Virus record (IMG/VR): IMGVR_UViG_3300021977_000039
Span: 1 to 23,313 of that record
Source: a virus
DNA length: 23,313 bases
Strand: one strand, 5' to 3'
Below, piece after piece: positions 11,796 to 20,290 of the stretch. The first letter of the stretch is position 1. Every line of letters begins with the position of its first letter. The position numbers and the translations under genes were made by a program. The notes below the pieces were generated by a model. It was given only the letters and a program-made list of their open reading frames with translations. It was not told the DNA's origin and did no database searches.

Positions 11796-14759
11796 TTGAG
11801 TTATATTGATGCATTTTATGATCGCCGTGAAGACACTATTTCGGTTGTTGAGCGGGTTAATGGAGAACGAATATACCGCACGTTCCCAGTTAATCATGTG
11901 TTATATTATTCGCATCCATCAGGTAGTCATCGATCAATTTTCAATGATCCTTGCAAAAAGTTTGTTACACAAACAGCATACAAATTCAAAAACGCATTAC
12001 ATAAATTTGAGGCAGAAGGTCGCACCATTTTTGAAAGCGACATTAATCCTGTTTTCCGATCATTATCAGAAAATTATCATGGGGTAGAAGCCCCGGAACT
12101 TAATATCGGTCTTTTCGATATTGAGGTGGATTTTTCGCCTGAATTTGGGTTTGCCCCAACTGATGACCCATTTAATGCTGTTACTGCAATTACATTGTGG
12201 CACAGTAAATGGCAAAAATTAACCACCCTTGTATTATGCCCGCCGACATATTCAGTCCATGATGCGCAGAAAATCGTTGATAAATTCGACAATACTATTC
12301 TGTTTACTGATGAAGCCGATTTATTAACGGTATTCCTGGACTTGATTGAAGATATTGATGTTCTTTCCGGTTGGAACTCGGAAGGATACGATATTCCATA
12401 TCTGGTCAATCGTATGCGCCGAATCATGGGCGAAGAAATCTTATCTAATTTCTGTTTGTGGGGAAAACAGCCACTACGTCGTGAATACATAAAATTCAAC
12501 CGCGAACACGTAACCTATGACTTGGTTGGACGTATTCATCTTGATTATTTGTTGTTATATCAAAAACATGTAACACAACAGTTGCACTCATATCGACTCG
12601 ATTATGTTGGTGAAATTGAAGTTAACGAAAATAAGATTCCGTATGAAGGGACATTAGACGATCTTTATAAAAAAGATTTTGAGAAATTTATTGCATATAA
12701 CAGACAGGACGTTGACCTGCTGGTCAAGATTGATCAGAAATTAAAATACATTGAACTGTCAAATCAGGTTGCACATGCCAATTGTGTATTGCTTAAAACA
12801 ACCATGGGATCAGTTGCCCTGGTTGAACAGGCAATCATTAACGAAATGCATGAAGTGGGCGTTGTTGTGCCCAATCGCCCGAAACGTGACGCATACGATC
12901 CGACACTTGATGCCGGAGATGATGATGCAGAACGAAAATCGGTCGCGGGTGCTTATGTTATCAAACCAAAAGTTGGCCTACATAAAGAAATTGGCGCAGT
13001 TGACCTTAACTCCCTGTATCCATCCACGATCCGGGCATTAAACCTATCGCCAGAAACAATCATCGGCCAAATCCGTCCGACATATACTGATGCGTATCTG
13101 GCTGAAAGAATGATGCCGGTTGGCAAGAAAAAAGGCATGTCCGGTGCAGAAGCCTGGGATGGCTTATTCGGAACGCTCGAATATAAGTATATGATGGAAC
13201 GCAACGATAAGGAATTGATCGTTGATTTCGATGATGGCACTACTGCGACATTTTCCGGGGAGGAACTGTGGGATTACATTTTCAATCCCGCAAACCACGT
13301 TTGTATAAGTGCGAACGGAACCATATTCAGAACCGATATTGAGGGAATGATTCCCGCGCTGTTGGCGAAATGGTATTCCCAACGTAAAGAAATGCAGCGG
13401 AAAAAAGATACTTTTAAGTCAATTATGTTTGGCGTAAAGGTATCAGAAGACATTATCAAACAAGTTGCAGAATTTTCGGGTGATGTTGATGAAGTAAACC
13501 CAGCTATATCCTTGGGGGATATGGTAAAAAACTGCGATATTTCAGGTATTGTTGCGTATATTCGTGAATTTGGTCTTGAAATGCGTGATGGTCTTGTCAA
13601 GGCATATGATAATGCCAGGGCCAAAGTAATTTCGGAATTGTTCCATTATTGGGATCAACGCCAGCAAGCTAGAAAAATTTTGCTTAACAGTCTTTATGGT
13701 GCATTGCTTAACGAAGGATTACGTTTTTATGATAAACGGTTGGGTCAGTCGGTTACCCTGACTGGTCGTTGCATCACTAAACATATGGGATCATCTATCA
13801 ACGAAACGATTACGGGAAAATACGACAACGCCGGTGACGCAATTATTTATGGCGATACTGACTCTATTTACTTTTCTGCATATCACGTGCTGAAAGATGA
13901 TCCACGGTTCGTTAAGTTTGAATGGTCTCGTGAAAATATTATTGATCTCTATGACAATATTGGGGAAGAAGTTAATAAAACATTCCCCAAATTTATGGAT
14001 GATAATTTCAATACTGGATTGGAACGCGGTGCAATCATCGCGGCAGGTCGTGAAATTGTCGCATCGATGGGATTGTTTATTAAGAAAAAGAAATATGCAT
14101 GTTTGGTTTATGACGATGAAGGGAAACGGGTAGATGTGGATGGTAAACCCGGAAAATTGAAAGCAATGGGGCTTGATCTTAAACGGGCAGATACACCAAA
14201 ATTTATGCAGAAATTTCTTGAACGTATCCTTTTGGGATTGTTGACGGAAGTAAATCAAGAAGAAATGTATAAGTGGGTTCGCCAATTCCGCATTGATTTT
14301 AAGGCCCGTCCAGGATGGGAAAAAGGGTCACCCAAAGCTGTTAAAGCATTGGACGATTATACGGAACGTCATAACGAAGCTATTAATTATGGGTTGTATG
14401 GACCTCGTAAAAAAGGTCAAGAAAAGGGAAAAATTAATATGCCAGGACATGTTCGGGCCGCAATGAATTGGAATAATTTATGTGAATCCAACGCGGATCG
14501 GTATTCTATGCGTATTTCGGATGGATTCAAAACTATCGTATGTAAGTTGAAACCGAATGTTATGGGTATCAAATCAATAGCGTATCCGATTGATGAACCA
14601 CATATTCCAAAATGGTTCAAAGAACTACCATTTGATCATGCATTGATGGAAGATACAATTATTGATAAAAAGCTCGATAACTTAGTCGGTGTTTTGCCTG
14701 AATGGGATTTGAGCAAAACCAGAAATTATGCGGGTGATGAATACTTTGTTTTTGGATGA
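11796..14759 (+). CDS. 43: Family B DNA polymerase, T4 gp43-like
   Basis: 987 residues; T4 gp43 has 898. The TTG start is chosen because AAGGGAGA lies five bases upstream and no ATG fits. Proofreading motifs: Exo I FDIEVD (Asp108, Glu110), Exo II LSGWNSEGYDIPYLVNR near residue 190, Exo III YNRQDVDLL near 300. Polymerase motifs: A, DLNSLYPS near 403; B, KILLNSLYGAL near 628; C, YGDTDS near 685 with the metal-binding aspartates; and KKKKYA near 760. The C-terminus DEYFVFG resembles the T4 tail LDFLFG that binds the sliding clamp. It is the replicative polymerase with 3'-5' exonuclease. The clamp gene follows 67 bases downstream. Extra length lies mainly between motifs A and B. Assignment is secure. 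Confidence 0.97.
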   Translation: MSYIDAFYDRREDTISVVERVNGERIYRTFPVNHVLYYSHPSGSHRSIFNDPCKKFVTQTAYKFKNALHKFEAEGRTIFESDINPVFRSLSENYHGVEAPELNIGLFDIEVDFSPEFGFAPTDDPFNAVTAITLWHSKWQKLTTLVLCPPTYSVHDAQKIVDKFDNTILFTDEADLLTVFLDLIEDIDVLSGWNSEGYDIPYLVNRMRRIMGEEILSNFCLWGKQPLRREYIKFNREHVTYDLVGRIHLDYLLLYQKHVTQQLHSYRLDYVGEIEVNENKIPYEGTLDDLYKKDFEKFIAYNRQDVDLLVKIDQKLKYIELSNQVAHANCVLLKTTMGSVALVEQAIINEMHEVGVVVPNRPKRDAYDPTLDAGDDDAERKSVAGAYVIKPKVGLHKEIGAVDLNSLYPSTIRALNLSPETIIGQIRPTYTDAYLAERMMPVGKKKGMSGAEAWDGLFGTLEYKYMMERNDKELIVDFDDGTTATFSGEELWDYIFNPANHVCISANGTIFRTDIEGMIPALLAKWYSQRKEMQRKKDTFKSIMFGVKVSEDIIKQVAEFSGDVDEVNPAISLGDMVKNCDISGIVAYIREFGLEMRDGLVKAYDNARAKVISELFHYWDQRQQARKILLNSLYGALLNEGLRFYDKRLGQSVTLTGRCITKHMGSSINETITGKYDNAGDAIIYGDTDSIYFSAYHVLKDDPRFVKFEWSRENIIDLYDNIGEEVNKTFPKFMDDNFNTGLERGAIIAAGREIVASMGLFIKKKKYACLVYDDEGKRVDVDGKPGKLKAMGLDLKRADTPKFMQKFLERILLGLLTEVNQEEMYKWVRQFRIDFKARPGWEKGSPKAVKALDDYTERHNEAINYGLYGPRKKGQEKGKINMPGHVRAAMNWNNLCESNADRYSMRISDGFKTIVCKLKPNVMGIKSIAYPIDEPHIPKWFKELPFDHALMEDTIIDKKLDNLVGVLPEWDLSKTRNYAGDEYFVFG

Positions 14760-14826
14760 CAAAAATATTGAGATTTCGTCTGGGTATACAGTAATATTAT
14801 GATCTACTAACTATAGGAAATTCGTT

Positions 14827-15558
14827 ATGCGTGATATGTTGCGTGATTTGACCAAATATATCGATATTGGTGGTAAACTTGAAAATGTTCGTATTGTGGG
14901 AACCGCATCAGAAACGGTATTCAGTGGCAATATTGAACGAATGATGTTCGTTAACGCCAAACTTATCAAACCGGAAAATGATTTGATCGGTGAGTGCGGT
15001 ATGCGCAATATCAAGGTTCTGACCGGGCTATTAGCATTTCCCGCCTACAATTGTGATGAATCAACGTTTTCCGTGCGCCGCCGTGTTATGGGTGGAACTG
15101 AACGGCCCGAAGCGTTTGAATTTAGAGTTTCAAAAAATATCGGTGCTGATTTTCGCCTTGGGGGTCCAGATGTAACCGAACCGGTTACTATCGGAAATAT
15201 CCCATGGGATATTGTCGTAACACCGGAAAAGAAAAGTTTGGCCGATTTTAGCCGCTTGGCTAGTCTATTTTCGGGTGTTGATCCTAATTTCTCAACCCAA
15301 ATTGTTGACGGACGCCTCGTGTTTAATCTTGGTGAAGATAATGCATCAACTCAAAAAGCCAGTATGGTATTCGTTGATAATGTCGAAGGAAATATATCGG
15401 TATCACATACATGGTCAATCGATTTGTTTTTAACGATGACAAAACTGTTTAATGCACACCCGGTTGAATTGAAAATTAGCAGAGTTGGCATTATGTCGGT
15501 CGAAATCACAACAGATTATGCTACGTATGCTTATTATTTGCGTGCAATTAATAATTAA
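14827..15558 (+). CDS. 45: DNA polymerase sliding clamp, T4 gp45-like
   Basis: 243 residues (T4 gp45: 228), starting with ATAGGAAA upstream of the ATG. The pattern of short strands and two structurally repeated halves fits a phage clamp: N-terminal helix and NVRIVGTASETVFSGNI, ECGMRNIKVLTGLLAF (the helix corresponding to DLNGFLGILSLV in T4), the interdomain segment ending IPWDIVVTP, a second helix SLADFSRLASLFSG, and a last strand TTDYATYAYYLRAI corresponding to HANYVVALEAD. The trimeric ring tethers the polymerase to DNA and in T4 also activates late transcription. Position directly after the polymerase supports the call, as does the polymerase C-terminal clamp-binding-like tail. No clamp-loader gene is in the window. 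Confidence 0.87.
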   Translation: MRDMLRDLTKYIDIGGKLENVRIVGTASETVFSGNIERMMFVNAKLIKPENDLIGECGMRNIKVLTGLLAFPAYNCDESTFSVRRRVMGGTERPEAFEFRVSKNIGADFRLGGPDVTEPVTIGNIPWDIVVTPEKKSLADFSRLASLFSGVDPNFSTQIVDGRLVFNLGEDNASTQKASMVFVDNVEGNISVSHTWSIDLFLTMTKLFNAHPVELKISRVGIMSVEITTDYATYAYYLRAINN

Positions 15559-15597
15559 CGTTATGTATGCTGTATTTATTATTTCGTGAGAAAGTAA

Positions 15598-16134
15598 ATG
15601 AAACATCTATTCTTTTCGACGACAAAAGCTAATCATTTTGATGGATCAGTAACGGTTGAATACAATCCTGATGTGGTATCTATGCCAACATATTTTCATA
15701 ATACATACGACGCAGAGGATAAAGTTTTATTTGAAATATTTTCGCAATGTGATGTGAAATCCCAGTATCGGGATGAAACCATGACTGATCTACATACTTA
15801 TTTGCATAATTTATTGTGTAACCATATTCCATCACGAATGTTTGGAAATGCGTTTATATTGATGAACCCGGCACAATCTGATCTTATTCCAATGAACCAT
15901 AATAAACCAGAAACCGTTAGACACTGGACCAATTATCAAAAAGCATCAATTATTTGTAACAAAAATTTAGTGATTGCAACGTCACAAATGATTGCAAAAG
16001 ATTTTATTGTCATTGGTAACAGCCAGGCAGTAACGTTTACTGATCATAATGATTTCATTGGTGTGGTCATGCTCGATAAAGAAAAACATGGTAAATCATT
16101 CACTGATTTAATAAAAATTGTTCATTTAGTATAA
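15598..16134 (+). CDS. Hypothetical protein in the replication block
   Basis: 178 residues, ATG 40 bases after the clamp gene, weak purine-rich ribosome site (GAGAAAG). The protein appears globular alpha/beta, with histidines spread through it and strands such as NLVIATSQM, DFIVIGNSQAVTF and DFIGVVMLD near the C-terminus. It has no signal peptide, membrane span or recognised catalytic motif. It is on the same strand as the clamp and the next gene and has no terminator on either side, so it is probably co-transcribed with them. Function unknown. Confidence 0.65.
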   Translation: MKHLFFSTTKANHFDGSVTVEYNPDVVSMPTYFHNTYDAEDKVLFEIFSQCDVKSQYRDETMTDLHTYLHNLLCNHIPSRMFGNAFILMNPAQSDLIPMNHNKPETVRHWTNYQKASIICNKNLVIATSQMIAKDFIVIGNSQAVTFTDHNDFIGVVMLDKEKHGKSFTDLIKIVHLV

Positions 16135-16180
16135 ATTAAAGATAAATAACTATGATTTTAACTGTAAGGTATTAATTGAT

Positions 16181-16981
16181 ATGCGAGTAAAACGTTATAT
16201 TCCGTTCTCATGGTTGCCTGCATCCTGGGGGTTGCACGGAAAAGTTCGGAGAGAGGCAGAAGCAGCATATTATTTTACTGGATATGATTTAGACAAGGCC
16301 CTTATTGATATAGAATTCGATGACAATGAGTGTGTTGAAAAGCAGATCAAACTCATTACTGCGAAAATCAAACATGGGGTGTGTTCAAAATATGTCGGAC
16401 TAAGTGAGATTAATTCATTGAATAATGATGAATATAATCAGCTTAATCTTGATCATGAATTTGGTATTATTGATGATAAAACACATCAATTAAAACTTGT
16501 TGATTACACACACCGGGCAGAAGATCGAGAAATCGCCAAACTTGATATTATGCACAAGTTCGGTGATATTAGCGAAAAAGACTATTTGATGAAACAAGTT
16601 GAATTGTCTAATGCGTCTTCGGTCGAAAAAGACATTTCCTATCTCAAAATTCGCAATTCCTTCGGCGAAATTACAGATACCGAAATGGAAAAGGGAATAG
16701 CAACATTAAAAAATGAACCATGGGTTGATGTTGTTCATTCTGGCTTTGACAAATCAAAAGGCATAAACGGCTTTCAGTTCGAAATGGACTGGAATGCACA
16801 ATGGATTGAAACCCTTCGGGCTAGTGGTTACGAAGCAAGTTCTGATCAGGATGTAATGGATATGTGGTTTACTGATGTTTGCAATAGTGTTAACATGGAT
16901 GTTCCCATAGATGCATACCCTGATAACATACCGTTTAATCTTCGAGGTAGCACTCGATACGGTGGGTCGGAATTTTCATAA
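16181..16981 (+). CDS. Phage protein with SHOCT-like helical repeats
   Basis: 266 residues, ATG preceded by AAGGT. The N-terminus (PFSWLPASWGLHGKVRREAEAAYY) is followed by a helical middle. There, short units of about 33 residues recur: HEFGIIDDKTHQLKL (FG at 94), HKFGDISEKDYLMKQ (127) and NSFGEITDTEMEKGI (161), with a fainter unit near 65. The pattern, hydrophobic-x3-F-G-x-I-(S/T/D)-(D/E)-x-x-(Y/M)-x-x-x, is that of SHOCT-like short helical repeats, which mediate oligomerisation. A C-terminal domain (FQFEMDWNAQWIETLRASGY, then DVMDMWFTDVCNSV) follows. Similar architectures are familiar from phage hypothetical proteins, but I know no assigned function. A terminator follows within 30 bases. 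Confidence 0.7.
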   Translation: MRVKRYIPFSWLPASWGLHGKVRREAEAAYYFTGYDLDKALIDIEFDDNECVEKQIKLITAKIKHGVCSKYVGLSEINSLNNDEYNQLNLDHEFGIIDDKTHQLKLVDYTHRAEDREIAKLDIMHKFGDISEKDYLMKQVELSNASSVEKDISYLKIRNSFGEITDTEMEKGIATLKNEPWVDVVHSGFDKSKGINGFQFEMDWNAQWIETLRASGYEASSDQDVMDMWFTDVCNSVNMDVPIDAYPDNIPFNLRGSTRYGGSEFS

Positions 16982-17006
16982 CCACAAAGTCAAACAATAG
17001 TTTTTG

Positions 17007-17046
17007 AAAAAGGGTCAGCATAAAAAATGTGCTTGACCTTTTTTTT
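17007..17046 (+). terminator. Intrinsic terminator after the repeat protein
   Basis: AAAAAGG-GTCA-GCA pairs with TGC-TGAC-CTTTTT with one bulged base on each side, then a run of eight T (17039-17046). The right arm holds TTGACC, a possible -35 of the next promoter. Confidence 0.75.
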
Positions 17047-17061
17047 ATTTCTGGGTAATTA
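17033..17061 (+). promoter_or_regulatory. Possible promoter overlapping the terminator
   Basis: TTGACC (17033-17038), 17-bp T-rich spacer, TAATTA (17056-17061). The -35 is good and the -10 is poor (2 of 6). It is listed because TTGAC, T-run, then TGGG and TA-x(2)-TTA matches the layout of the promoters at 20400 and 21378. Confidence 0.35.
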
Positions 17062-17126
17062 ACGGTCCATGAAAACTGACCATGTTTCGCTATGTTGCGG
17101 AGCATTTAACAAAAGGATACAAAAAA

Positions 17127-17333
17127 ATGGTCGAAGAATCACGTTTTATCGTTGTTGATGTTGACATCATGCGTCAAATTGATGACGTTCTTGGTGGGGC
17201 TGGGGAAACGCCAGTTGTTCACTACGACAACATGATCGCAAAGGGGGAGAACCCGGTTATTCTGTATGATAACCTAATGCGTCGTCATGTCGTTACAACG
17301 GTGGATGTCACCACAAACGAGCCGGTGGCATAA
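17127..17333 (+). CDS. Small hypothetical acidic protein
   Basis: 68 residues from the ATG at 17127, preceded by AAAAGGA; the frame is open back to 17082 but lacks a ribosome site there. A strand/helix start (RFIVVDVDIMRQIDDVL) is followed by two similar short units, ETPVVHYDNMIAKG and ENPVILYDNLMRRH, which share the pattern P-V-(V/I)-x-Y-D-N-(M/L). This looks like a small internal duplication. No family recognised. It stands alone between two hairpins and is followed 22 bases later by a 12-bp stem-loop. Confidence 0.65.
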   Translation: MVEESRFIVVDVDIMRQIDDVLGGAGETPVVHYDNMIAKGENPVILYDNLMRRHVVTTVDVTTNEPVA

Positions 17334-17355
17334 AACCGTGTCACATCCCGAATAA

Positions 17356-17389
17356 ACAGGCGGTAAGGGTAACGTTTCTTACCGCCTGT
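17356..17389 (+). terminator. Hairpin, probable terminator
   Basis: A perfect 12-bp stem (ACAGGCGGTAAG with its complement) has a 10-base loop. The tail AGGATATTTTG is only moderately T-rich, so termination may be incomplete. Confidence 0.7.
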
Positions 17390-17414
17390 AGGATATTTTG
17401 ATCACACAATAATA

Positions 17415-17444
17415 TTGACTTTCGCGCCGCTCATAACTTAAAAT
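17415..17444 (+). promoter_or_regulatory. Sigma70-like promoter for the 5' nuclease gene
   Basis: TTGACT (17415-17420), 18-bp spacer, TAAAAT (17439-17444): 5 of 6 matches in each box. Same -35 hexamer and spacing as the promoter at 10161. The start codon is 36 bases downstream of the -10. Confidence 0.65.
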
Positions 17445-17479
17445 TACCGCTGTTTCAAAAATAAAATGCGGTCAAAAAA

Positions 17480-18601
17480 ATGCGTTATGCCATTGTCGAT
17501 ATTGCGAATTTGTTCAATCGTGCCAGACATGTAACCAGTGGTGACATTTACAGTCGTGCTGGGATGTCTCTTACCATCATGTTTCGCAGTCTTAACCGAC
17601 TGTATAAAGATTTTAATGCTGACCACATTGTGTTCGCATGTGAAGGTAAGTCCTGGCGGAATGCAGTTTACCCAGAGTATAAAGCAGCACGACGGGTTGC
17701 CAAAATGGCAAAATCGTTGAAAGAAAAAGAAGAAGATGATTTCTTCTTTGAAATTCTGGACGATTTTATCGCATTCGTTTCTGAAAAAACACGTTGCACT
17801 GTCCTACAATGTGATGGTGTGGAAGGTGATGATTTTATTGCCAGATGGTGCCAATTGCACCCGGATGATGAACATATCATTTTGTCCGGGGATTCTGATT
17901 TCGTTCAATTGATTTCCGAAAAAGTAAGTATATATGATGGCGTTGGTGAACGTCATATTAAACATAATGGTGTTTTTGATACCAATGGTAACGAATTGGT
18001 TTTTACCGTTGATGGTAGTAGCGGAAAAGTAAAAGTTTCCGGGACCATTGCGGATGTCAAAAAAAAGCACGATAAAGCTGAAAAAGAAAAGAAAAAGAAA
18101 AACCCTGAATACGAAATTAAACCATTTTCGTTCACGATTGAACCTAACTGGTGGGAAAAGGCTCTATTTTTTAAATGCATTCGTGGTGATTCTGGGGATG
18201 GTATCTTTTCGGCCTGTCCTGGTGCCCGAACAAAAGGATCAAAAAATAAAATCGGGATTAATGAAGCATGGGAAGACAGGGGCGGGAAAGGGTTCAAATG
18301 GAATAACTTCATGTTGCAACGTTGGCAAAAACTGGTTGGACATGATGCCGACGGGAACCCGATTACCAAGGAGGTAAAGGTTCTGAATGAATATGAAATA
18401 AATCGCAAACTGATCGATCTGTCTATGCAACCAGATGACATCAAAGTGAAAATGGATCAGGTGATAATTGATGCCGTTCAAAAAGAACCTGTGGCTATGG
18501 TGGGATTGAACTTCATGCAGTTTTGTGGCAAGCACGATTTACCCGCGATCAGTAAAGAATCAACCTATCATGCCGCATATTTGAATAAAGGTTATAAATG
18601 A
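17480..18601 (+). CDS. rnh: 5'-3' exonuclease / RNase H, T4 Rnh-like FEN family
   Basis: 373 residues (T4 RNase H: 305). PIN/FEN motifs are in order: VDIANLFNR with Asp7, FACEGKSWRNAVYPEYKAAR (51-70), GVEGDDFIA (Glu115, Asp117, Asp118), ILSGDSDFVQL (Asp138, Asp140), and the helix-3-turn-helix region CIRGDSGDGI (Asp237, Asp240). In the second motif the usual Asp is Glu55. A lysine-rich charged insert lies at about 185-212 between the nuclease core and the H3TH part, explaining the extra length. The enzyme would remove RNA primers and flaps during lagging-strand synthesis, before the ligase. The stop overlaps the next ATG as ATGA. Confidence 0.92.
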   Translation: MRYAIVDIANLFNRARHVTSGDIYSRAGMSLTIMFRSLNRLYKDFNADHIVFACEGKSWRNAVYPEYKAARRVAKMAKSLKEKEEDDFFFEILDDFIAFVSEKTRCTVLQCDGVEGDDFIARWCQLHPDDEHIILSGDSDFVQLISEKVSIYDGVGERHIKHNGVFDTNGNELVFTVDGSSGKVKVSGTIADVKKKHDKAEKEKKKKNPEYEIKPFSFTIEPNWWEKALFFKCIRGDSGDGIFSACPGARTKGSKNKIGINEAWEDRGGKGFKWNNFMLQRWQKLVGHDADGNPITKEVKVLNEYEINRKLIDLSMQPDDIKVKMDQVIIDAVQKEPVAMVGLNFMQFCGKHDLPAISKESTYHAAYLNKGYK

Positions 18602-18801
18602 ATACCATAGATTCAACCGTCGTTTCCGATTTCACCAAACGGGTTCGTCTGGCAACAGCCAAAGGATCACGAGAAATCCGCATGCCAATCGACGAAGCAG
18701 TTGATATTACAGCAATATTGGCGCATCTTATGGCACAAATAATCGAAAAGGAACAAAAAACAACCCAGGATATGGCTTCCATTAGTGGTGGATCATTTTA
18801 G
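18598..18801 (+). CDS. Small hypothetical protein coupled to the nuclease gene
   Basis: 67 residues, start in an ATGA overlap with the nuclease gene, so translation is probably coupled. A central amphipathic stretch (SREIRMPIDEAVDITAILAHLMAQIIEKEQ) reads as a strand followed by a long helix. That motif shape, I-x-(M/L)-P-x-x-E-A followed by a helix, is frequent in small phage proteins of unknown role. The C-terminus is Gly/Ser-rich. Function unknown. Its TAG stop shares one base with the GTG of the following gene. Confidence 0.7.
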   Translation: MNTIDSTVVSDFTKRVRLATAKGSREIRMPIDEAVDITAILAHLMAQIIEKEQKTTQDMASISGGSF

Positions 18802-19502
18802 TGTCGCTGTTTTTTGATCCAGCATCAATTACTAAACTAAAACCAATGTTTTTGCCCGCCCCATATAAGTATGAGTCGAGATACCATTATATGGGGCAAT
18901 ATAATGTGATGCGTGATTATGGTTTTGGTAATGAATGGTGCGGACCCGAACCTATCTTTTATGATTCTATCGCATCATTACATGATGATATGGAATATTT
19001 CTATGTAGATAAGGGTGGTATTAAACAAACAGCAAACCAAATTGCAACTACAATGTTTTATGGTGCAATTAGCAATGAAGGACAAGTAATATTCAGTCAA
19101 TTTCAACATGATTTTAAATATAGTAATGACCGAACGACGTTTTGTGACGGTGGACATAATTGGTTTCGATCTAATCGAACAAATATGTGTTTGGTGTTCA
19201 TTCGAAAGGGTGAAATAATAATCAGTGATCAGTCAGTGATGTCAAACTGGTTTGAAATAGAATGGCCTGATTATATATCGATATTTGACGCCACTGATCT
19301 ACATCCTATTGAATGTGTTGGTGATATATCATCATTCAAAACGATGCATCAATATATCTATAACATTCTCGGCCCTGATGTAATATCAGATAGCACATCC
19401 GACTGGATGCTGATTGATAACAAATATGCTAATGTTAATAGTAATAACATGCGGCTGTTTTTCAAAACAGTTTATGCTTATGAAAAAGTATTGTTAGGAT
19501 AG
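18801..19502 (+). CDS. Hypothetical protein
   Basis: 233 residues, GTG start sharing one base with the previous TAG, with GGTGGA eight bases upstream. The protein is rich in aromatic residues and Asp/Asn and looks globular, with strands such as CLVFIRKGEIIISDQSV and no membrane segment. There is a Cys/His-containing stretch (TTFCDGGHNWFRSN), too sparse to call a metal site. It lies in a run of three closely packed genes after the nuclease. I do not recognise it. The next gene starts eight bases after its stop, with its ribosome site inside this gene's end. Confidence 0.65.
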   Translation: MSLFFDPASITKLKPMFLPAPYKYESRYHYMGQYNVMRDYGFGNEWCGPEPIFYDSIASLHDDMEYFYVDKGGIKQTANQIATTMFYGAISNEGQVIFSQFQHDFKYSNDRTTFCDGGHNWFRSNRTNMCLVFIRKGEIIISDQSVMSNWFEIEWPDYISIFDATDLHPIECVGDISSFKTMHQYIYNILGPDVISDSTSDWMLIDNKYANVNSNNMRLFFKTVYAYEKVLLG

Positions 19503-19509
19503 TGATTTT

Positions 19510-19953
19510 ATGCGAGATAGTAGTTGGAAAAATTTAAAAAAACGGGCAAATAATGAAAAGAAACTGAAACGAGCAGTAAAAATAATACGTAGGAATGACG
19601 GAGAATGTCACGATCACTTCGGGTATTATGAACATTGCTATGCATATAGATACAGAAATATTAAGCTAACAAAATATCATTCTATTGATATGGTTATAAC
19701 GGATGAATTAACATACGAATACGGTATGTATATCGAGACAAAAAAAAGATATAATGATTTGGCAAGTGCGTGGAATTGGCGGTATCATTATCGGTATAAA
19801 GGTTATGGAAACGTTATGAACCGTTGGAACAGAAAAAATATCAGTCATTTATATGATCTGTATAATGAGATTATTGTAAATAACATTCAATTGCCAACAT
19901 CCAAATATCGCCGTAACAAATATCGGGCGTCAAAAGCATATAGTTGGTGGTAA
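19510..19953 (+). CDS. Small very basic, tyrosine-rich hypothetical protein
   Basis: 147 residues with a strongly positive charge and unusually many Tyr, Arg, Lys and Asn (for example HYRYKGYGNVMNRWNRKN and a C-terminal SKYRRNKYRASKAYSWW). TAGGAT at the end of the preceding gene is the likely ribosome site. Composition suggests nucleic-acid binding or packaging with a polyanion, but there is no motif to prove it. A CHDHFGYYEHC stretch at about 33-43 carries two Cys and three His and could bind a metal. Function unknown; confidence concerns coding only. Confidence 0.65.
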   Translation: MRDSSWKNLKKRANNEKKLKRAVKIIRRNDGECHDHFGYYEHCYAYRYRNIKLTKYHSIDMVITDELTYEYGMYIETKKRYNDLASAWNWRYHYRYKGYGNVMNRWNRKNISHLYDLYNEIIVNNIQLPTSKYRRNKYRASKAYSWW

Positions 19954-20023
19954 ATATCATAGATAATGAATGAAATGATGTCGTCCGATAGATTGGTTAA
20001 TTATAAATTAAGGATTGAAACGA

Positions 20024-20290
20024 ATGAAAATTGAAATATATTCAAAGTATAATTGTCCGTTTTGCACGAAAGCAAAACAATACCTGGGTGAACGTAATCT
20101 GGACTTTACCGAAATTGTAATTGATAATCCAGATGACCGAAATGCGTTATATGATAAACTTGGATTGGAAGGATCATACCGAACCGTGCCACAAATTTTC
20201 GTAGATGGTGATCGAATTGGTGGATATACCCAGCTTGTTGAAAGCGGCATCGTCGAAGTGGGAAATATTGATTTTTCCGATGATTTTTAA
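20024..20290 (+). CDS. Glutaredoxin
   Basis: 88 residues from the ATG at 20024 with AAGGA about ten bases upstream; an in-frame TTG at 20015 is rejected. Thioredoxin-fold glutaredoxin with active site CPFC (Cys11, Cys14) after KIEIYSKYN, the cis-proline motif TVP (54-56) and the GGYTQL motif that contacts glutathione. It is a dithiol (CPxC) type, able to reduce disulfides such as those of ribonucleotide reductase; T4 also carries a phage thioredoxin/glutaredoxin for its reductase. No reductase gene is in view. No clear terminator follows before the LRR-like cassettes. Confidence 0.93.
   Translation: MKIEIYSKYNCPFCTKAKQYLGERNLDFTEIVIDNPDDRNALYDKLGLEGSYRTVPQIFVDGDRIGGYTQLVESGIVEVGNIDFSDDF

Noticed and set aside
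19966-20034. 22-codon ORF ending inside the glutaredoxin gene, possible leader peptide
   Set aside because: No ribosome site and no attenuator-like hairpin around it.
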